DNA of 64,000 nucleotides, taken from positions 186,001-250,000 of the forward strand of contig NZ_LWHJ01000022.1 in the NCBI RefSeq assembly GCF_001652725.1, read 5' to 3'. The stretch comes from Pedobacter psychrophilus. Lineage in GTDB: Bacteria > Bacteroidota > Bacteroidia > Sphingobacteriales > Sphingobacteriaceae. A program made the position numbers and the translations under genes. Under the pieces are notes generated by a model. It saw nothing but the letters and a program-made list of their open reading frames with translations, made no database searches and was not told the DNA's origin. Shown piece after piece: positions 37,700 through 47,278 of the stretch; the first letter of the stretch is position 1; the number at the start of each line of letters is the position of its first letter.

Positions 37700-38521
37700 T
37701 TAATCATTTTTAACAGCCCACAAAGTTATATCATTTTCCTTTAAAATTACTAATCTGCTAAATCTAAGGGATGCATCAATAAATGTCTCTTGGATAGGTA
37801 AATCAATTTTTGATAGATGATAAGTATTGATATTATATTTCATAAAAGTACTATCCTTCATAAAATAGATATCATTATCATTTACTTCAAAGTTGTTTTT
37901 AGGAAAAATTATGGCGGTTTTAAAGAAATTTCCGAAGCGGTCAAAAATCCTTATGCCTTCTTTTTTATCATTAATATAAATGTATTGGTCATCGGTAAGC
38001 ATAAAATTAGCTTGCATATCAAAACCGTTTCTTTGATAGATGTTTCCGCTGTTTAAGTCATCAATAAAATTATTGGTCAGTTTTCTTAATTCTCTATTTA
38101 TTTGATCATAAACCCAAAAGCCATTATTATTTGCTGATGCCACCAACGTGATTTGTTGATTTGGGTTTTGATTAAAAGTAAACTTGCTGATTTCACTCAA
38201 ATTATTGTTTAAAACAACAATTTGCTGGTAGCCTTCGTAATATAAAATTACTCGTAACGGATCTGTAACGTCTATTTGGCTTATATCGCCAAAGGTTTTA
38301 TTGGTATAATTCCATAAAAATTTACCTTGTGGATTAAACTTTAATAACTCGTTTTTTGGAGTTACTACAAACAGATTTCCTAAATTATCCAGGTTAACCA
38401 TTTTTGCAGCAGTATCAATTTTAGCGATAAACTGATATTCCTGAGCTGTTACTTTCAAAGATAACATCATCATAAAAACGATTATAGTTTGAAATAAGAG
38501 ATTATTTCGTTTCCTCATCAT
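37700..38521 (-). CDS. Secreted propeller-like hypothetical protein
   Basis: The start at 38521 (MMRKRNN...) gives a clear signal peptide ending VTAQ; it overlaps the end of the upstream phosphoesterase gene by about 20 bases, indicating coupling. The 273-residue product has repeated short strands such as NLGNLFVVTPKNELLKFNPQG and DDQYIYINDKKEGIRIFDRFG that look like beta-propeller blades. No catalytic motif or named family is recognised. Similar proteins occur beside lpxH-like genes in related bacteria as far as I recall, but this is not established here. Confidence 0.75.
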   Translation of the reverse strand: MMRKRNNLLFQTIIVFMMMLSLKVTAQEYQFIAKIDTAAKMVNLDNLGNLFVVTPKNELLKFNPQGKFLWNYTNKTFGDISQIDVTDPLRVILYYEGYQQIVVLNNNLSEISKFTFNQNPNQQITLVASANNNGFWVYDQINRELRKLTNNFIDDLNSGNIYQRNGFDMQANFMLTDDQYIYINDKKEGIRIFDRFGNFFKTAIIFPKNNFEVNDNDIYFMKDSTFMKYNINTYHLSKIDLPIQETFIDASLRFSRLVILKENDITLWAVKND

Positions 38522-39278
38522 TTTCTGATTCAAAATGTAGCAATTCCAATTTTTCTCCATTAAATTTAGCGTAGCTGGTAAAATTTACCCATTCGCCAAG
38601 GTTAATGTATTTTGTAGTGTCATCAATATCAATAGTCACGGGAAAATGTCGATGACCCATTATCACATAATCAAAACGACCATGTTCTTTAAATAATGAT
38701 TCAGAATATGCTTTTACCCAGGTTTCTTCTCTCTCAACAAACCTTTCGCCTTCGCGTTTATTGCCGGCTAATCTGCTTTTTTTGCTCCAATGGTTTGCAA
38801 TTCCTATTCCTAAATTTGGATGTAATCTTGCAAATAACCATTGACAAAATTTACTCCTAAAAAAGTTTTTTAATAATTTATAAGCATCGTCGCCTTCGCC
38901 TAGACCATCGCCATGATGGAGAAAAAATCTTTTCCCGTTTGCTTCTAAAATAAATTCATCGCTAATAATGGTGGCGCCTAATTCTTTTTCAAAATAATTG
39001 AAAACCCACATATCATGGTTTCCTTTAAAAAAATAGATTTTAATACCAGCGTCACTTAATTCTGCTAATTTTCCTTGTAAACGAATATATCCTTTTGGGA
39101 TAACTGTGCTATACTCAAACCAGAAATCAAAAACATCGCCCATCAAAAAAACCGCTTTTGCATCGGCTTTGATAAAATCTAACCAGGCAACAATTTTATG
39201 CTCTCTTTCTCTGCTACTTTGATAATTAGGAGCGCCTAAATGAAAGTCGGAAGCGAAATAATAATGCTGTTTTTCCAA
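38502..39278 (-). CDS. UDP-2,3-diacylglucosamine hydrolase-like metallophosphoesterase
   Basis: This 258-residue cytosolic calcineurin-type phosphoesterase has the full metal set: Asp11 and His13 (SDFHLG), Asp48 (MGDVFDFW), Asn87-His88-Asp89 (GNHDM) and a late GHRHFP motif. The FDFWFEY segment is characteristic of the LpxH group, which removes UMP from UDP-2,3-diacylglucosamine in lipid A synthesis. LpxH versus the related LpxH2-type is not decided by sequence alone. It overlaps the start of the propeller-like gene downstream. Confidence 0.85.
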   Translation of the reverse strand: MEKQHYYFASDFHLGAPNYQSSREREHKIVAWLDFIKADAKAVFLMGDVFDFWFEYSTVIPKGYIRLQGKLAELSDAGIKIYFFKGNHDMWVFNYFEKELGATIISDEFILEANGKRFFLHHGDGLGEGDDAYKLLKNFFRSKFCQWLFARLHPNLGIGIANHWSKKSRLAGNKREGERFVEREETWVKAYSESLFKEHGRFDYVIMGHRHFPVTIDIDDTTKYINLGEWVNFTSYAKFNGEKLELLHFESENDEETK

Positions 39279-39338
39279 AAGGGATTTGAATATATAAAGG
39301 TAAAATTATCAAATTATTTATAAACCACTATAGGTTTT

Positions 39339-39429
39339 GCGTTAGGGATTGAAACGACATCCTTTTTTTGCCTTTTACACCATGCAGATGGCAAAAAAAA
39401 GATAAAGTGTAAAGCCCGCCCGAACGCCC
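39339..39429 (-). repeat. Structured intergenic repeat family 1, copy B
   Basis: This copy is in reverse orientation. It begins GCGTTAGGGATTGAAACG and ends AAAGCCCGCCCGAACGCCC. The centre is a hairpin (TTTTTTGCC/GGCAAAAAA) different in sequence from the other copies. It lies between the divergent phosphoesterase and DACNV-like genes. Confidence 0.75.
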
Positions 39430-39562
39430 AGAAAATACATTATATCAAATTATAAACTTCGATTTTTAAAAAACTCACTAATCTACTATAGCTTAAAAAA
39501 ATTACTTTTCTCTTTCATTTTCTTTCTGATTGCTTTAAACAAAAAAACTAAATTTGGAAAAC

Positions 39563-40702
39563 ATGAACCAAACCACTTATCAAGCAGCAAAAACGGCTTC
39601 TATAGTTTTAGAAGATCATTTTAAAGATTTGATTGCGATTGCTTTGGAAAAAGGCGAACAAAAAATAGCTTCAATTCCGAAGAGAGAAACGATAGAAGTA
39701 ATTATAAATGTTGCTTTTTGGGCTAGTTTAAGAAAAGAGGAAGGAAGAGCTCCTAAGATTTCTATTTCATTTCTATCGCCAGAAGAAGCGGAGGAGCCTT
39801 TACTTTTTGGTGTTAGGTTGCCTTTTAATACAAATACAATCACAAAACTGGCACCCGGTATAGAAAGGGCAGGAGTTCATTTGGGTGTTTGGGAAGAAAA
39901 TGGTAGTATTTATATTTGGGGAACTACCTTAACCATTCCAGATTATTGTTTTGTATTAGATGTATCAGAACCCGGTTTATTAGTGATAAAACACCGACGT
40001 TTATATGGTTTTGGTAAATACACAAATGTTGCCATTTTAAAGGGTGATGAAATTAAAATTATAGATAAGCAGTTTGGTTTTGCAAAAGACTCGCCTTCTG
40101 TGGTAACGGCGTTGCTAGATTTAAACTCGCCTTGTTCCTGGAATAATGGTGTTAACGTACTGATTCAATTAGCAGTTTCAATGCGTAAGCATCAGCAAGG
40201 AGGTATTTTGTTGGTAGTTCCACCACATTCATCAGATTGGAGAAAATCTATTGTTCATCCTTTAAGTTATCCTGTTTACCCTTCTTTTGGTTCTTTAGCT
40301 AGGCTAATGGAAGATTATGTAAATGATACTACAGAAATACAGTGGCGTGTAAAATTGTATAATGAAGTTGAAAATATTGCTGGTTTAACCGCGGTTGATG
40401 GCGCAATGGTTATTAGTAGAGATTTTAACGTATATACTTTTGGAGCAAAAATTACCAGAAAAGAAAACAGTAAAACGATAGATACAATAATATATATTGA
40501 ACCTATTAATGGTGACGAAGCCACAGAAAAATTTATAGGTGAGGTTGGTGGTACCAGGCACTTATCTGCCGCACAATTTATTTATGATCAAAGAGATTCT
40601 TTGGCTATGGTGGCGTCTCAAGATGGACATTTCACGGTTTTTTCATGGTCTGAAACTGCTCAAAAAGTTCAAGCACATAGAATTGACACGCTTTTAATTT
40701 AA
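39563..40702 (+). CDS. DisA_N/DACNV-like sensor domain protein
   Basis: ATG 39563 is chosen over an upstream in-frame TTG. The 379-residue protein has a C-terminal half resembling the diadenylate cyclase (DisA_N) fold: Asp279-Gly-Ala in VDGAMVISRDFNVYTFG and Arg332-His333 in GGTRHLSAAQF align with the DGA and RHR motifs of c-di-AMP synthases, though the second is altered (RHLSA). The N-terminal part has no clear known domain. Related proteins have been described as DACNV sensor-type domains, predicted to bind nucleotides without necessarily making c-di-AMP. It stands alone, convergent with the DUF1003 gene; the role is unknown. Confidence 0.7.
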   Translation: MNQTTYQAAKTASIVLEDHFKDLIAIALEKGEQKIASIPKRETIEVIINVAFWASLRKEEGRAPKISISFLSPEEAEEPLLFGVRLPFNTNTITKLAPGIERAGVHLGVWEENGSIYIWGTTLTIPDYCFVLDVSEPGLLVIKHRRLYGFGKYTNVAILKGDEIKIIDKQFGFAKDSPSVVTALLDLNSPCSWNNGVNVLIQLAVSMRKHQQGGILLVVPPHSSDWRKSIVHPLSYPVYPSFGSLARLMEDYVNDTTEIQWRVKLYNEVENIAGLTAVDGAMVISRDFNVYTFGAKITRKENSKTIDTIIYIEPINGDEATEKFIGEVGGTRHLSAAQFIYDQRDSLAMVASQDGHFTVFSWSETAQKVQAHRIDTLLI

Positions 40703-40734
40703 TGGTTTCTTAAGGTGATTTTTTAATCGATCAT

Positions 40735-41256
40735 CTAAGGTTTGGATTTTATCCATTTGTGATTTTTGAATCTCGAATAGATTTTCATCTGTTCTGTAAT
40801 TAAAAGATCTATTTTTTCATGAAGGTTTCTTAACTCAATTTCCGATTTTAAATTGACCATATAGTCGTCCTCGGCTCTTTTCCTGTCTTTTTCTTCTTTT
40901 CTATTTTGGCTCATCATAATTACGGGCGCTTGTATTGCTGCAATAGTTGATAGGATGAGATTTAAAAGAATAAATGGATAGGGATCAAATCCTTTATTTA
41001 AGTAGATAAAAACATTCAGGCACATCCATCCGCACAAAAAGAGCGCAAAAATGATGATAAACTTCCAACTACCTCCAAAAGTGGCAACTTTATCTGATAG
41101 TTTTTCTCCAATAGTGAGTTTAATGTTAAGTGTATTACTTTCCAATTTTTTAGAGAGTAATTGCTCTTCTTCTACAGCTTTAACTACAATTTGATGTAGC
41201 TTATCAAGATTTGCATTATTGGTATGTAAAAGATTGTTGTATTTAGATTTTGACAT
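40735..41256 (-). CDS. DUF1003 membrane protein
   Basis: This 173-residue inner-membrane protein has two transmembrane helices (about 66-88 and 97-120) around the conserved DUF1003 core: GSWKFI, WMCLNV and FDPYPFILLNLILSTIAAIQAPVI, followed by a charged coiled-coil tail with NRKEEKDR. Function of the family is not established. Its start is 15 bases after the pepT stop region on the same strand (pepT lies upstream), so the two are probably not tightly coupled in function. Confidence 0.88.
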   Translation of the reverse strand: MSKSKYNNLLHTNNANLDKLHQIVVKAVEEEQLLSKKLESNTLNIKLTIGEKLSDKVATFGGSWKFIIIFALFLCGWMCLNVFIYLNKGFDPYPFILLNLILSTIAAIQAPVIMMSQNRKEEKDRKRAEDDYMVNLKSEIELRNLHEKIDLLITEQMKIYSRFKNHKWIKSKP

Positions 41257-41271
41257 AATTTGTTTTTAAAA

Positions 41272-42513
41272 TTAAGCTTCTTCTTCCCAAATCATCGCTA
41301 AATTAATTATTGTTCTAACTGCGGCTTGCATATCTTGTTCAGATACCCATTCTTGCTTTCCGTGAAAGGCATGTTCGCCAGCAAAAATATTTGGACAAGG
41401 TAATCCCATAAATGATAATCTAGAACCATCTGTTCCGCCTCTAATGCTGCGTTTTAAAGGTTTTATTCCTGATCTTTCAATCGCCTTTAACGCATACTCT
41501 GTAATCTTTGGATATTTATCAATCACTTTTTTCATATTACGATATTGCACTGTAATCTGAAATTCTAAAGTCGCACCTGGATAATTTTCTAAAATTTTTA
41601 AAGCGATATTCTTCACTTCGTCTTCATAAACTTTCAACTTTTCATCCTCAAAATCACGAATGATTAAATCTATTTCAGCGTTTTCTACCTGACCTTGAAT
41701 ATTTACAGGATGTACAAAACCTTCTTTTTGATGGGTACTTTCTGGGGAAAGTCTGTTTTTGGGCAAAGCAGCAATAATTTTTGAAGCAATTTTTATGGCA
41801 CTTTGCATTTTCCCTTTTGCAAAACCAGGGTGAGCGCTAACTCCTTTTATTAAAATCTGCATCCCGTCAGCACTAAAAGTTTCATCCTCATAGGATCCTA
41901 AAGTTTCACCATCAATGGTATAACCAAAATCGGCATTTAGCTTTTTAATATCCACATGATCTACACCTCTTCCAATTTCTTCATCAGGAGTAAATAAAAT
42001 TTTTATCTCCCCATGTTTAATTTCAGGATTATTTATTAATTGATAGGCTGCATCCATTATTTCAGCAACGCCAGCTTTATTATCTGCGCCTAAAAGGGTT
42101 GTTCCGCTGGCAGTGATGATATTGTTTCCGATTTGATTTATTAAATCAGGGTGCTCGCTCAATTTTAATACAATGGAATCATCATCTGGTAAAACCAAAT
42201 CTTCTCCTTGATAATTTTTATGGATGATGGGTTTAACGTTGGCTCCACTACAATCTGGTGAGGTGTCTACATGAGAGCAAAAACATATTATTGGGACTTT
42301 TTTTTCAGAATTGGAAGGTATAGTTGCATAAACATAACCTTTATCATCTAAATGAGCATCAGAAACTCCCATTTTTAATAATTCTGAAACCAATACTTTT
42401 GAAAGGTCTTTCTGTTTCTCTGTAGAAGGTACATTTTTAGAATTTCCATCAGACTGCGTATCTATTTTTACATAAGATATAAAACGTTGTAAAACAGTAT
42501 AGTTAAATTTCAT
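41272..42513 (-). CDS. pepT: Peptidase T (tripeptide aminopeptidase)
   Basis: This 413-residue cytosolic zinc peptidase of family M20B removes the N-terminal residue from tripeptides. Metal and catalytic segments are visible: CSHVDTSPD (His and Asp), LLGADNKAGVAEI, TPDEEIGRG, and near the end RGGTDGSRLS with GEHAFHGKQEW. Length matches PepT (about 410). Upstream it faces a barrel protein gene divergently with a 120-base gap. Confidence 0.94.
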   Translation of the reverse strand: MKFNYTVLQRFISYVKIDTQSDGNSKNVPSTEKQKDLSKVLVSELLKMGVSDAHLDDKGYVYATIPSNSEKKVPIICFCSHVDTSPDCSGANVKPIIHKNYQGEDLVLPDDDSIVLKLSEHPDLINQIGNNIITASGTTLLGADNKAGVAEIMDAAYQLINNPEIKHGEIKILFTPDEEIGRGVDHVDIKKLNADFGYTIDGETLGSYEDETFSADGMQILIKGVSAHPGFAKGKMQSAIKIASKIIAALPKNRLSPESTHQKEGFVHPVNIQGQVENAEIDLIIRDFEDEKLKVYEDEVKNIALKILENYPGATLEFQITVQYRNMKKVIDKYPKITEYALKAIERSGIKPLKRSIRGGTDGSRLSFMGLPCPNIFAGEHAFHGKQEWVSEQDMQAAVRTIINLAMIWEEEA

Positions 42514-42633
42514 TTACTAAGAATTTTGATTAACGGATTATTTAAAATATTTTTATGGCTTAATCTAAATTTTGATAAGCAAAATAATAGATTAATTAAT
42601 TAGAATTCTAGTTTTATCTTATATATAAATAGT

Positions 42634-43395
42634 TTGAAAAAAATAATCCTTACACTTTTATTATTTGGAGCGATAAAGGCTTATTCTCAAGCTAATTTTA
42701 GTAGAATAGCTGTTGGATTATCTGGGGGTTATACCAGTAGTTTTACAGGTCTTACCTATGGAGCAGGTGGTCCAATTCCTGGTTTTGAGCCAAAAAAAAC
42801 TTTCTTTATAAATAAGTCCAAAGTTTTAGGTGGATCTTTAGATTATTATTTTACTCCCTTTATTTTAGGAGGGCTGGAATATAATAGTGTAGAATTAACT
42901 GGTGGTACTGATAAACACAATAGGGCATATATATCTAAATTTTCTTCTATAGAAATTAGAGGGAATGTTGCTGTTGGTCAGTTTATAGATTTTTCTTATA
43001 GCCCTTTTCTTTATGCCATTAGAAATGTAAATGCTAGTTTAGGTTTAGGTTTTATAAGTGGAACTAATAACGTGGGCGATTATAATCCCGCATTAGCAAA
43101 AACCGACCCTCCTTTCCCTAGGAGACAACATCCTAATGATTTAGGAAAAAGTGAATTTAGTGGTGTAGTTTCAATTCCTGCAACTATTGGTTACAATTTA
43201 AATATATACGATGCTTATCAAGAAACTAGATTAGTAATAGGGTTTAATTATAAAATGAACTTTACACTAACTGATGATTTAGATGGTTATGCTGATGACC
43301 CAACAATATTTGATAATAAAAATAATGATGTTTACACCTCTTTAGGTGTTTCTGTTAAATTTCTTTTTGGACCAAAAGGTTTATTCTACAAATAA
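42634..43395 (+). CDS. Predicted outer-membrane barrel protein (TTG start)
   Basis: The start is TTG, directly followed by a signal peptide (KKIILTLLLFGAIKAYSQ); no ATG would keep it. The 253-residue product is rich in beta strands of barrel type (LGGSLDYYFTPFILGGLEY, SLGLGFISG, TSLGVSVKFLFG) and ends in aromatic residues GLFYK. It looks like an outer-membrane protein of the porin/OmpW-like size class, family not recognised. The MmcQ/YjbR gene begins four bases after its stop. Confidence 0.75.
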   Translation: MKKIILTLLLFGAIKAYSQANFSRIAVGLSGGYTSSFTGLTYGAGGPIPGFEPKKTFFINKSKVLGGSLDYYFTPFILGGLEYNSVELTGGTDKHNRAYISKFSSIEIRGNVAVGQFIDFSYSPFLYAIRNVNASLGLGFISGTNNVGDYNPALAKTDPPFPRRQHPNDLGKSEFSGVVSIPATIGYNLNIYDAYQETRLVIGFNYKMNFTLTDDLDGYADDPTIFDNKNNDVYTSLGVSVKFLFGPKGLFYK

Positions 43396-43399
43396 TTTT

Positions 43400-43753
43400 A
43401 TGAATATTGAAACCCTCAGAACTTATTCCTTAAATAAGTTAGGGGCAACAGAAAGTTTTCCCTTTGGGAATGATACACTCGTGTTTAAAGTGGGTAATAA
43501 AGTTTTTTTACTCTCTAGTTTAGATAACCCTATTAGTTTTAATGCCAAATGTAATCCTGAGAAGGCTATCATTTTAAGAGAAAACCATCCAGAAATTATT
43601 CCTGGATTCCACATGAATAAAAAACATTGGAATACCATTTATTACAATGGAAATTTGCCGGAGAAACTTTTAGAGGAAATGATTGATGATTCGTACAAAT
43701 TGGTTTTTGATAGCTTACCAAAAGCATTGCAACAAGAAATAAAGACAATATGA
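43400..43753 (+). CDS. MmcQ/YjbR family protein
   Basis: ATG 43400 is used; the frame extends upstream into the barrel gene and is not coding there. The 117-residue protein matches the MmcQ/YjbR fold: [29 protein letters not shown] and [13 protein letters not shown]. Members have a DNA-binding-like (CyaY-like) fold; precise function is unknown. Its stop overlaps the start of the pterin dehydratase gene (ATGA). Confidence 0.88.
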   Translation: MNIETLRTYSLNKLGATESFPFGNDTLVFKVGNKVFLLSSLDNPISFNAKCNPEKAIILRENHPEIIPGFHMNKKHWNTIYYNGNLPEKLLEEMIDDSYKLVFDSLPKALQQEIKTI

Positions 43754-43986
43754 ATTGGATAGAAAAAGATAATAAATTAGTTAAAGATTTTCAGTTCGAA
43801 AATTTTATTGAAGCTTTTGCATTCATGAAAAAGGTTGCTTTTGCAGCAGAAAAAATGAATCATCACCCCGAGTGGACCAATGTTTACAATAAGGTTTTTA
43901 TTAAGCTTTCTACTCATGACGCTGGTAATATAGTTACTGATTTAGATAGAGAATTAGCAGCTAAAATTGATAAGTTTGCGTCCTAA
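43750..43986 (+). CDS. Pterin-4-alpha-carbinolamine dehydratase
   Basis: This 78-residue protein matches the PCD/DCoH family with [14 protein letters not shown] and LSTHDAGN, which carry the catalytic histidines. It dehydrates 4a-hydroxytetrahydrobiopterin in pterin recycling. The protein is a short version lacking about 15-20 N-terminal residues compared with many family members, but the domain core is complete. The start overlaps the previous stop. Confidence 0.9.
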   Translation: MNWIEKDNKLVKDFQFENFIEAFAFMKKVAFAAEKMNHHPEWTNVYNKVFIKLSTHDAGNIVTDLDRELAAKIDKFAS

Positions 43987-44008
43987 TGATATTTTAAAAT
44001 ATTAATTG

Positions 44009-45751
44009 ATGAGGCTTTTATTATTAATTAGTTTTTTTTTAATCTTCAATATGATGGCATTTGCACAACAAACACCTTTCGAGAAAAGTAATGGTACAAA
44101 AACAGCTACTTATCAAGAATGTATTGATTTTTATAAAAGTTTAGCTGATCATTTTGATCAAATTAAAATGCTGACTTATGGTAAAACCGATATTGGCAAA
44201 CCTTTAAATTTAGTTGTGCTATCAAAAGAAAAGGTTTTTGATCCTCAGGAAATTCATCAGCAAAAAAAGGTTGTTCTATTAATCAATAACGGAATCCATC
44301 CGGGCGAACCAGAAGGTATTGATGCAACTATGATTTTGACCAGAGAGCTTTTGGTAGAAAATAAACTTCCAGATAATGTAGTGATTTGTATTATTCCTAT
44401 TTATAATATTGATGGCGCTTTAAACAGAGGGAATTATTCAAGAGTAAACCAAGATGGACCTGAAAGTTATGGTTTTAGAGGAAACGCAAAAAACTTAGAT
44501 TTAAACAGAGATTTTATCAAAACAGATTCTAAAAACTCCTACCAATTTCAAAAGATTTTTAACGAATGGAATCCGGAGATTTTTGTAGATAACCATACCA
44601 GTAATGGCGCTGATTATCAATATATAATGACATTGATAGAAACCCAAAAAGACAAACTAAATCCTATTTTATCAAATTATAGTACCAAAGAATTCGTTCC
44701 TTATCTGTATCAACAGATGAAAAAAGCGGGTTTTGAAATGATTCCATACGTAGATCATCCTACAGAAACTCCAGATGGGGGAATTGAAGGATTTTTAGAG
44801 ATTGCCAGATACAGCACCGGTTATGCAGCTTTGCACAATACCATCGGCTTTATGCCAGAAACCCACATGCTAAAACCATTTGCAGATCGTGAAAAAGCGA
44901 CTCATGCTTTTATGAAAATTGTTATTGATAAGGTGACTAAAGATGCCAAATTGATTAAAGAAAATAAGGCAAAAGCCGATCTTCAAGTCCAAAATCAGAA
45001 GACTTTTCCTATCAATTGGAAATTGAATAAAGATAGTTTTAATATGATTTCGTTTAAAGGTTTTGAAGCAGGCCATAAACCAAGTGAAGTAAGTGGCAAA
45101 AGCCGATTATATTACGATCGTACCAAATCTTTCACAAAAGATATTAAACAGTTTAATCAGTTTGATGTTACCCAAGAAGTTGAAAAACCTTACGCCTACA
45201 TCATACCTCAAGCTTGGGAAAAAGTAATCGATTTATTAAAACTAAACGGAGTAAAAACTCAACAATTGGCTAAAGATTTTACTTTAGAAGTTGAGGCTAG
45301 TTATATTGATGATTATCAAACTGTTCCTAAACCTTTTGAAGGTCATTATTTGCATAGTAAAGTTGTTTTGAGAAAAGTTAAAACAAAAATTAACTATTAT
45401 GAGGGCGATGTGGTTGTTTTAGTAGACCAAAAAAGCAATAGATACATTATGGAAACTTTAGAACCACAAGCACCTGATTCTTTTCTTGCATGGAACTTTT
45501 TTGATAGCATTTTAGGTCAAAAAGAACATTTTTCCGATTATGTATTCGAAGATTTAGCTGCCGATTTGTTAAATAAAAATCCAGAATTAAGAAAGCGTTT
45601 AGAGGATGCTAAAAAAGCTGATAGCAAGTTAAATGATAACGGACAAGCACAACTAAATTGGGTTTATGAAAATTCACCTTATTTTGAACCTACCTATTTA
45701 AGGTATCCAATTACCAGATTAAACAACACCACAGAATTAAAATTGAAATAA
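44009..45751 (+). CDS. Secreted M14-family zinc carboxypeptidase
   Basis: ATG 44009 follows a TTG one codon upstream; the ATG is preferred. The 580-residue protein has a signal peptide (1-20, ending FAQ) and an M14 peptidase domain: zinc ligands His97 and Glu100 in GIHPGEPEG, the RDF motif in LDLNRDFIK and His196 in VDNHTSNGAD. The C-terminal half (about 330-580) is an added region of unknown fold seen in related Bacteroidetes proteins. It should trim peptides in the periplasm or outside. Its stop shares a base with the rhomboid start. Confidence 0.88.
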   Translation: MRLLLLISFFLIFNMMAFAQQTPFEKSNGTKTATYQECIDFYKSLADHFDQIKMLTYGKTDIGKPLNLVVLSKEKVFDPQEIHQQKKVVLLINNGIHPGEPEGIDATMILTRELLVENKLPDNVVICIIPIYNIDGALNRGNYSRVNQDGPESYGFRGNAKNLDLNRDFIKTDSKNSYQFQKIFNEWNPEIFVDNHTSNGADYQYIMTLIETQKDKLNPILSNYSTKEFVPYLYQQMKKAGFEMIPYVDHPTETPDGGIEGFLEIARYSTGYAALHNTIGFMPETHMLKPFADREKATHAFMKIVIDKVTKDAKLIKENKAKADLQVQNQKTFPINWKLNKDSFNMISFKGFEAGHKPSEVSGKSRLYYDRTKSFTKDIKQFNQFDVTQEVEKPYAYIIPQAWEKVIDLLKLNGVKTQQLAKDFTLEVEASYIDDYQTVPKPFEGHYLHSKVVLRKVKTKINYYEGDVVVLVDQKSNRYIMETLEPQAPDSFLAWNFFDSILGQKEHFSDYVFEDLAADLLNKNPELRKRLEDAKKADSKLNDNGQAQLNWVYENSPYFEPTYLRYPITRLNNTTELKLK

Positions 45752-46371
45752 TGTTCGAAATACTTAACACTTCACCTGTTTCATCCATCATATTTATATT
45801 TACCATTGTTACAAGCGTTTACGCTTTTTATAATGAAGAAACCTATGGCAAATTTATGTTGCATCCTTACAGCGTTGCCAGAGGAAAAAACGTTTATCAG
45901 TTAATCACAAGTGGTTTTATCCATAAAGATTGGTCTCATTTAATCTTTAATATGCTTTCCTATTTTTTCTTTGCTTTTGATTTAGAAAGACAGCTAGGCC
46001 ATTGGCAATTTGGGTTATTATACTTTTTGAGTTTGATTATTAGTGATATACCTTCCGTTTTTAAACACAGGAATAATTTCAATTATAATAGTCTAGGAGC
46101 GTCCGGAGCAGTTTGTGCAGTTTTATTTAGCTTCATAATGTTTTCGCCTTTAACAACCTTAATTATATTTCCAATTCCGTTCCCAATCCCATCTGTAATT
46201 TATGGATTTCTATTTCTGATTTATACTTCTTATGCAGGCCGCAAATCTAATGATGGCATTAACCATGATGCCCATTTTTATGGAGCTTTAGCAGGAGTTT
46301 TTATTACGATAGCGCTTTATCCAGAAGCAATAAAGATTTTTGTTGCTAGCATACAAGCCAAATGGTTTTGA
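45751..46371 (+). CDS. Rhomboid-family intramembrane serine protease
   Basis: This 206-residue protein has about six membrane helices. The catalytic Ser118 lies in LGASGAVCA and His175 in DAHFYGALAG, the rhomboid dyad; the WSHLIFNMLS segment supplies the loop/oxyanion side. It should cleave membrane proteins inside the bilayer. The start overlaps the preceding M14 stop (TAATG), showing translational coupling. Confidence 0.9.
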   Translation: MFEILNTSPVSSIIFIFTIVTSVYAFYNEETYGKFMLHPYSVARGKNVYQLITSGFIHKDWSHLIFNMLSYFFFAFDLERQLGHWQFGLLYFLSLIISDIPSVFKHRNNFNYNSLGASGAVCAVLFSFIMFSPLTTLIIFPIPFPIPSVIYGFLFLIYTSYAGRKSNDGINHDAHFYGALAGVFITIALYPEAIKIFVASIQAKWF

Positions 46372-46389
46372 TTCTATTATTTGATATAA

Positions 46390-47142
46390 ATGCTAAAAAA
46401 AGATCGTTACCAAGCTTTTGTTGAATATTTTTCTGATAAACAGCCAGAGGCAGAAACTGAGCTTAATTATAATAATCCTTTTGAATTACTAATTGCAGTA
46501 ATATTGTCCGCTCAATGTACCGATAAACGCATCAATCAAATTACTCCGAAATTATTTGAGCGTTATCCAAGTCCTCAATCTTTAGCAGAATCTGAAGTTG
46601 ATGAAGTTTTTACTTATATCCGTTCTGTAAGTTATCCAAATAATAAAGCTAAACATTTAGTTGGGATGGCTAAAATATTATTGAACGAGTTTGGCGGCAC
46701 CGTCCCAGAAGATATTGATGATTTACAGAAAATGCCAGGGGTTGGACGTAAAACTGCTAACGTAATTGCATCCGTAATTTATAACGCACCTGCAATGGCA
46801 GTTGATACTCATGTTTTTAGAGTTTCAAATCGTTTAGGGTTGACTACTGCTGCAAAAACTCCACTAGCTGTAGAAAAACAATTGGTAAAATACTTGCCTC
46901 AAGATAAAATTCATATTGCACATCATTGGATTATTTTACACGGACGTTATGTTTGTGTAGCGAGAAATCCTAAATGCGAGATTTGTGCCATAAGTCATTT
47001 TTGTAAATATTATGAGCAGCAAAACACACCATCAGCTTTAAAGCGAAAAGAAGAACAAGAAATTAAGAAAGCAAAACAGAAATCTATTAAATTAAAGAAG
47101 GATAAAATTGCTAAAGAGTTAAAAAAACGAGCAGTTAAATAA
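46390..47142 (+). CDS. nth: Endonuclease III (DNA glycosylase/AP lyase)
   Basis: This 250-residue base-excision repair enzyme has the HhH motif MPGVGRKTANV with catalytic Lys121, Asp139 in AVDTHVFRV, and the [4Fe-4S] loop Cys189, 196, 199 and 205 (spacing 6-2-5). After the iron-sulfur loop is an extra lysine-rich tail of about 40 residues (KRKEEQEIKKAKQK), longer than the E. coli enzyme, likely for DNA contact. It removes oxidised pyrimidines. Confidence 0.96.
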   Translation: MLKKDRYQAFVEYFSDKQPEAETELNYNNPFELLIAVILSAQCTDKRINQITPKLFERYPSPQSLAESEVDEVFTYIRSVSYPNNKAKHLVGMAKILLNEFGGTVPEDIDDLQKMPGVGRKTANVIASVIYNAPAMAVDTHVFRVSNRLGLTTAAKTPLAVEKQLVKYLPQDKIHIAHHWIILHGRYVCVARNPKCEICAISHFCKYYEQQNTPSALKRKEEQEIKKAKQKSIKLKKDKIAKELKKRAVK

Positions 47143-47278
47143 AGCTTTTTATTCACATTAATTTGAAATCTCAATCGGCTTGATTAAGTTTAAAATATAA
47201 AATTTTATTTTACCAATTTTTTTAGCAATTTTGCATTCACAAATTCGATAATTACAATAAATACTAAAAATATTATAC

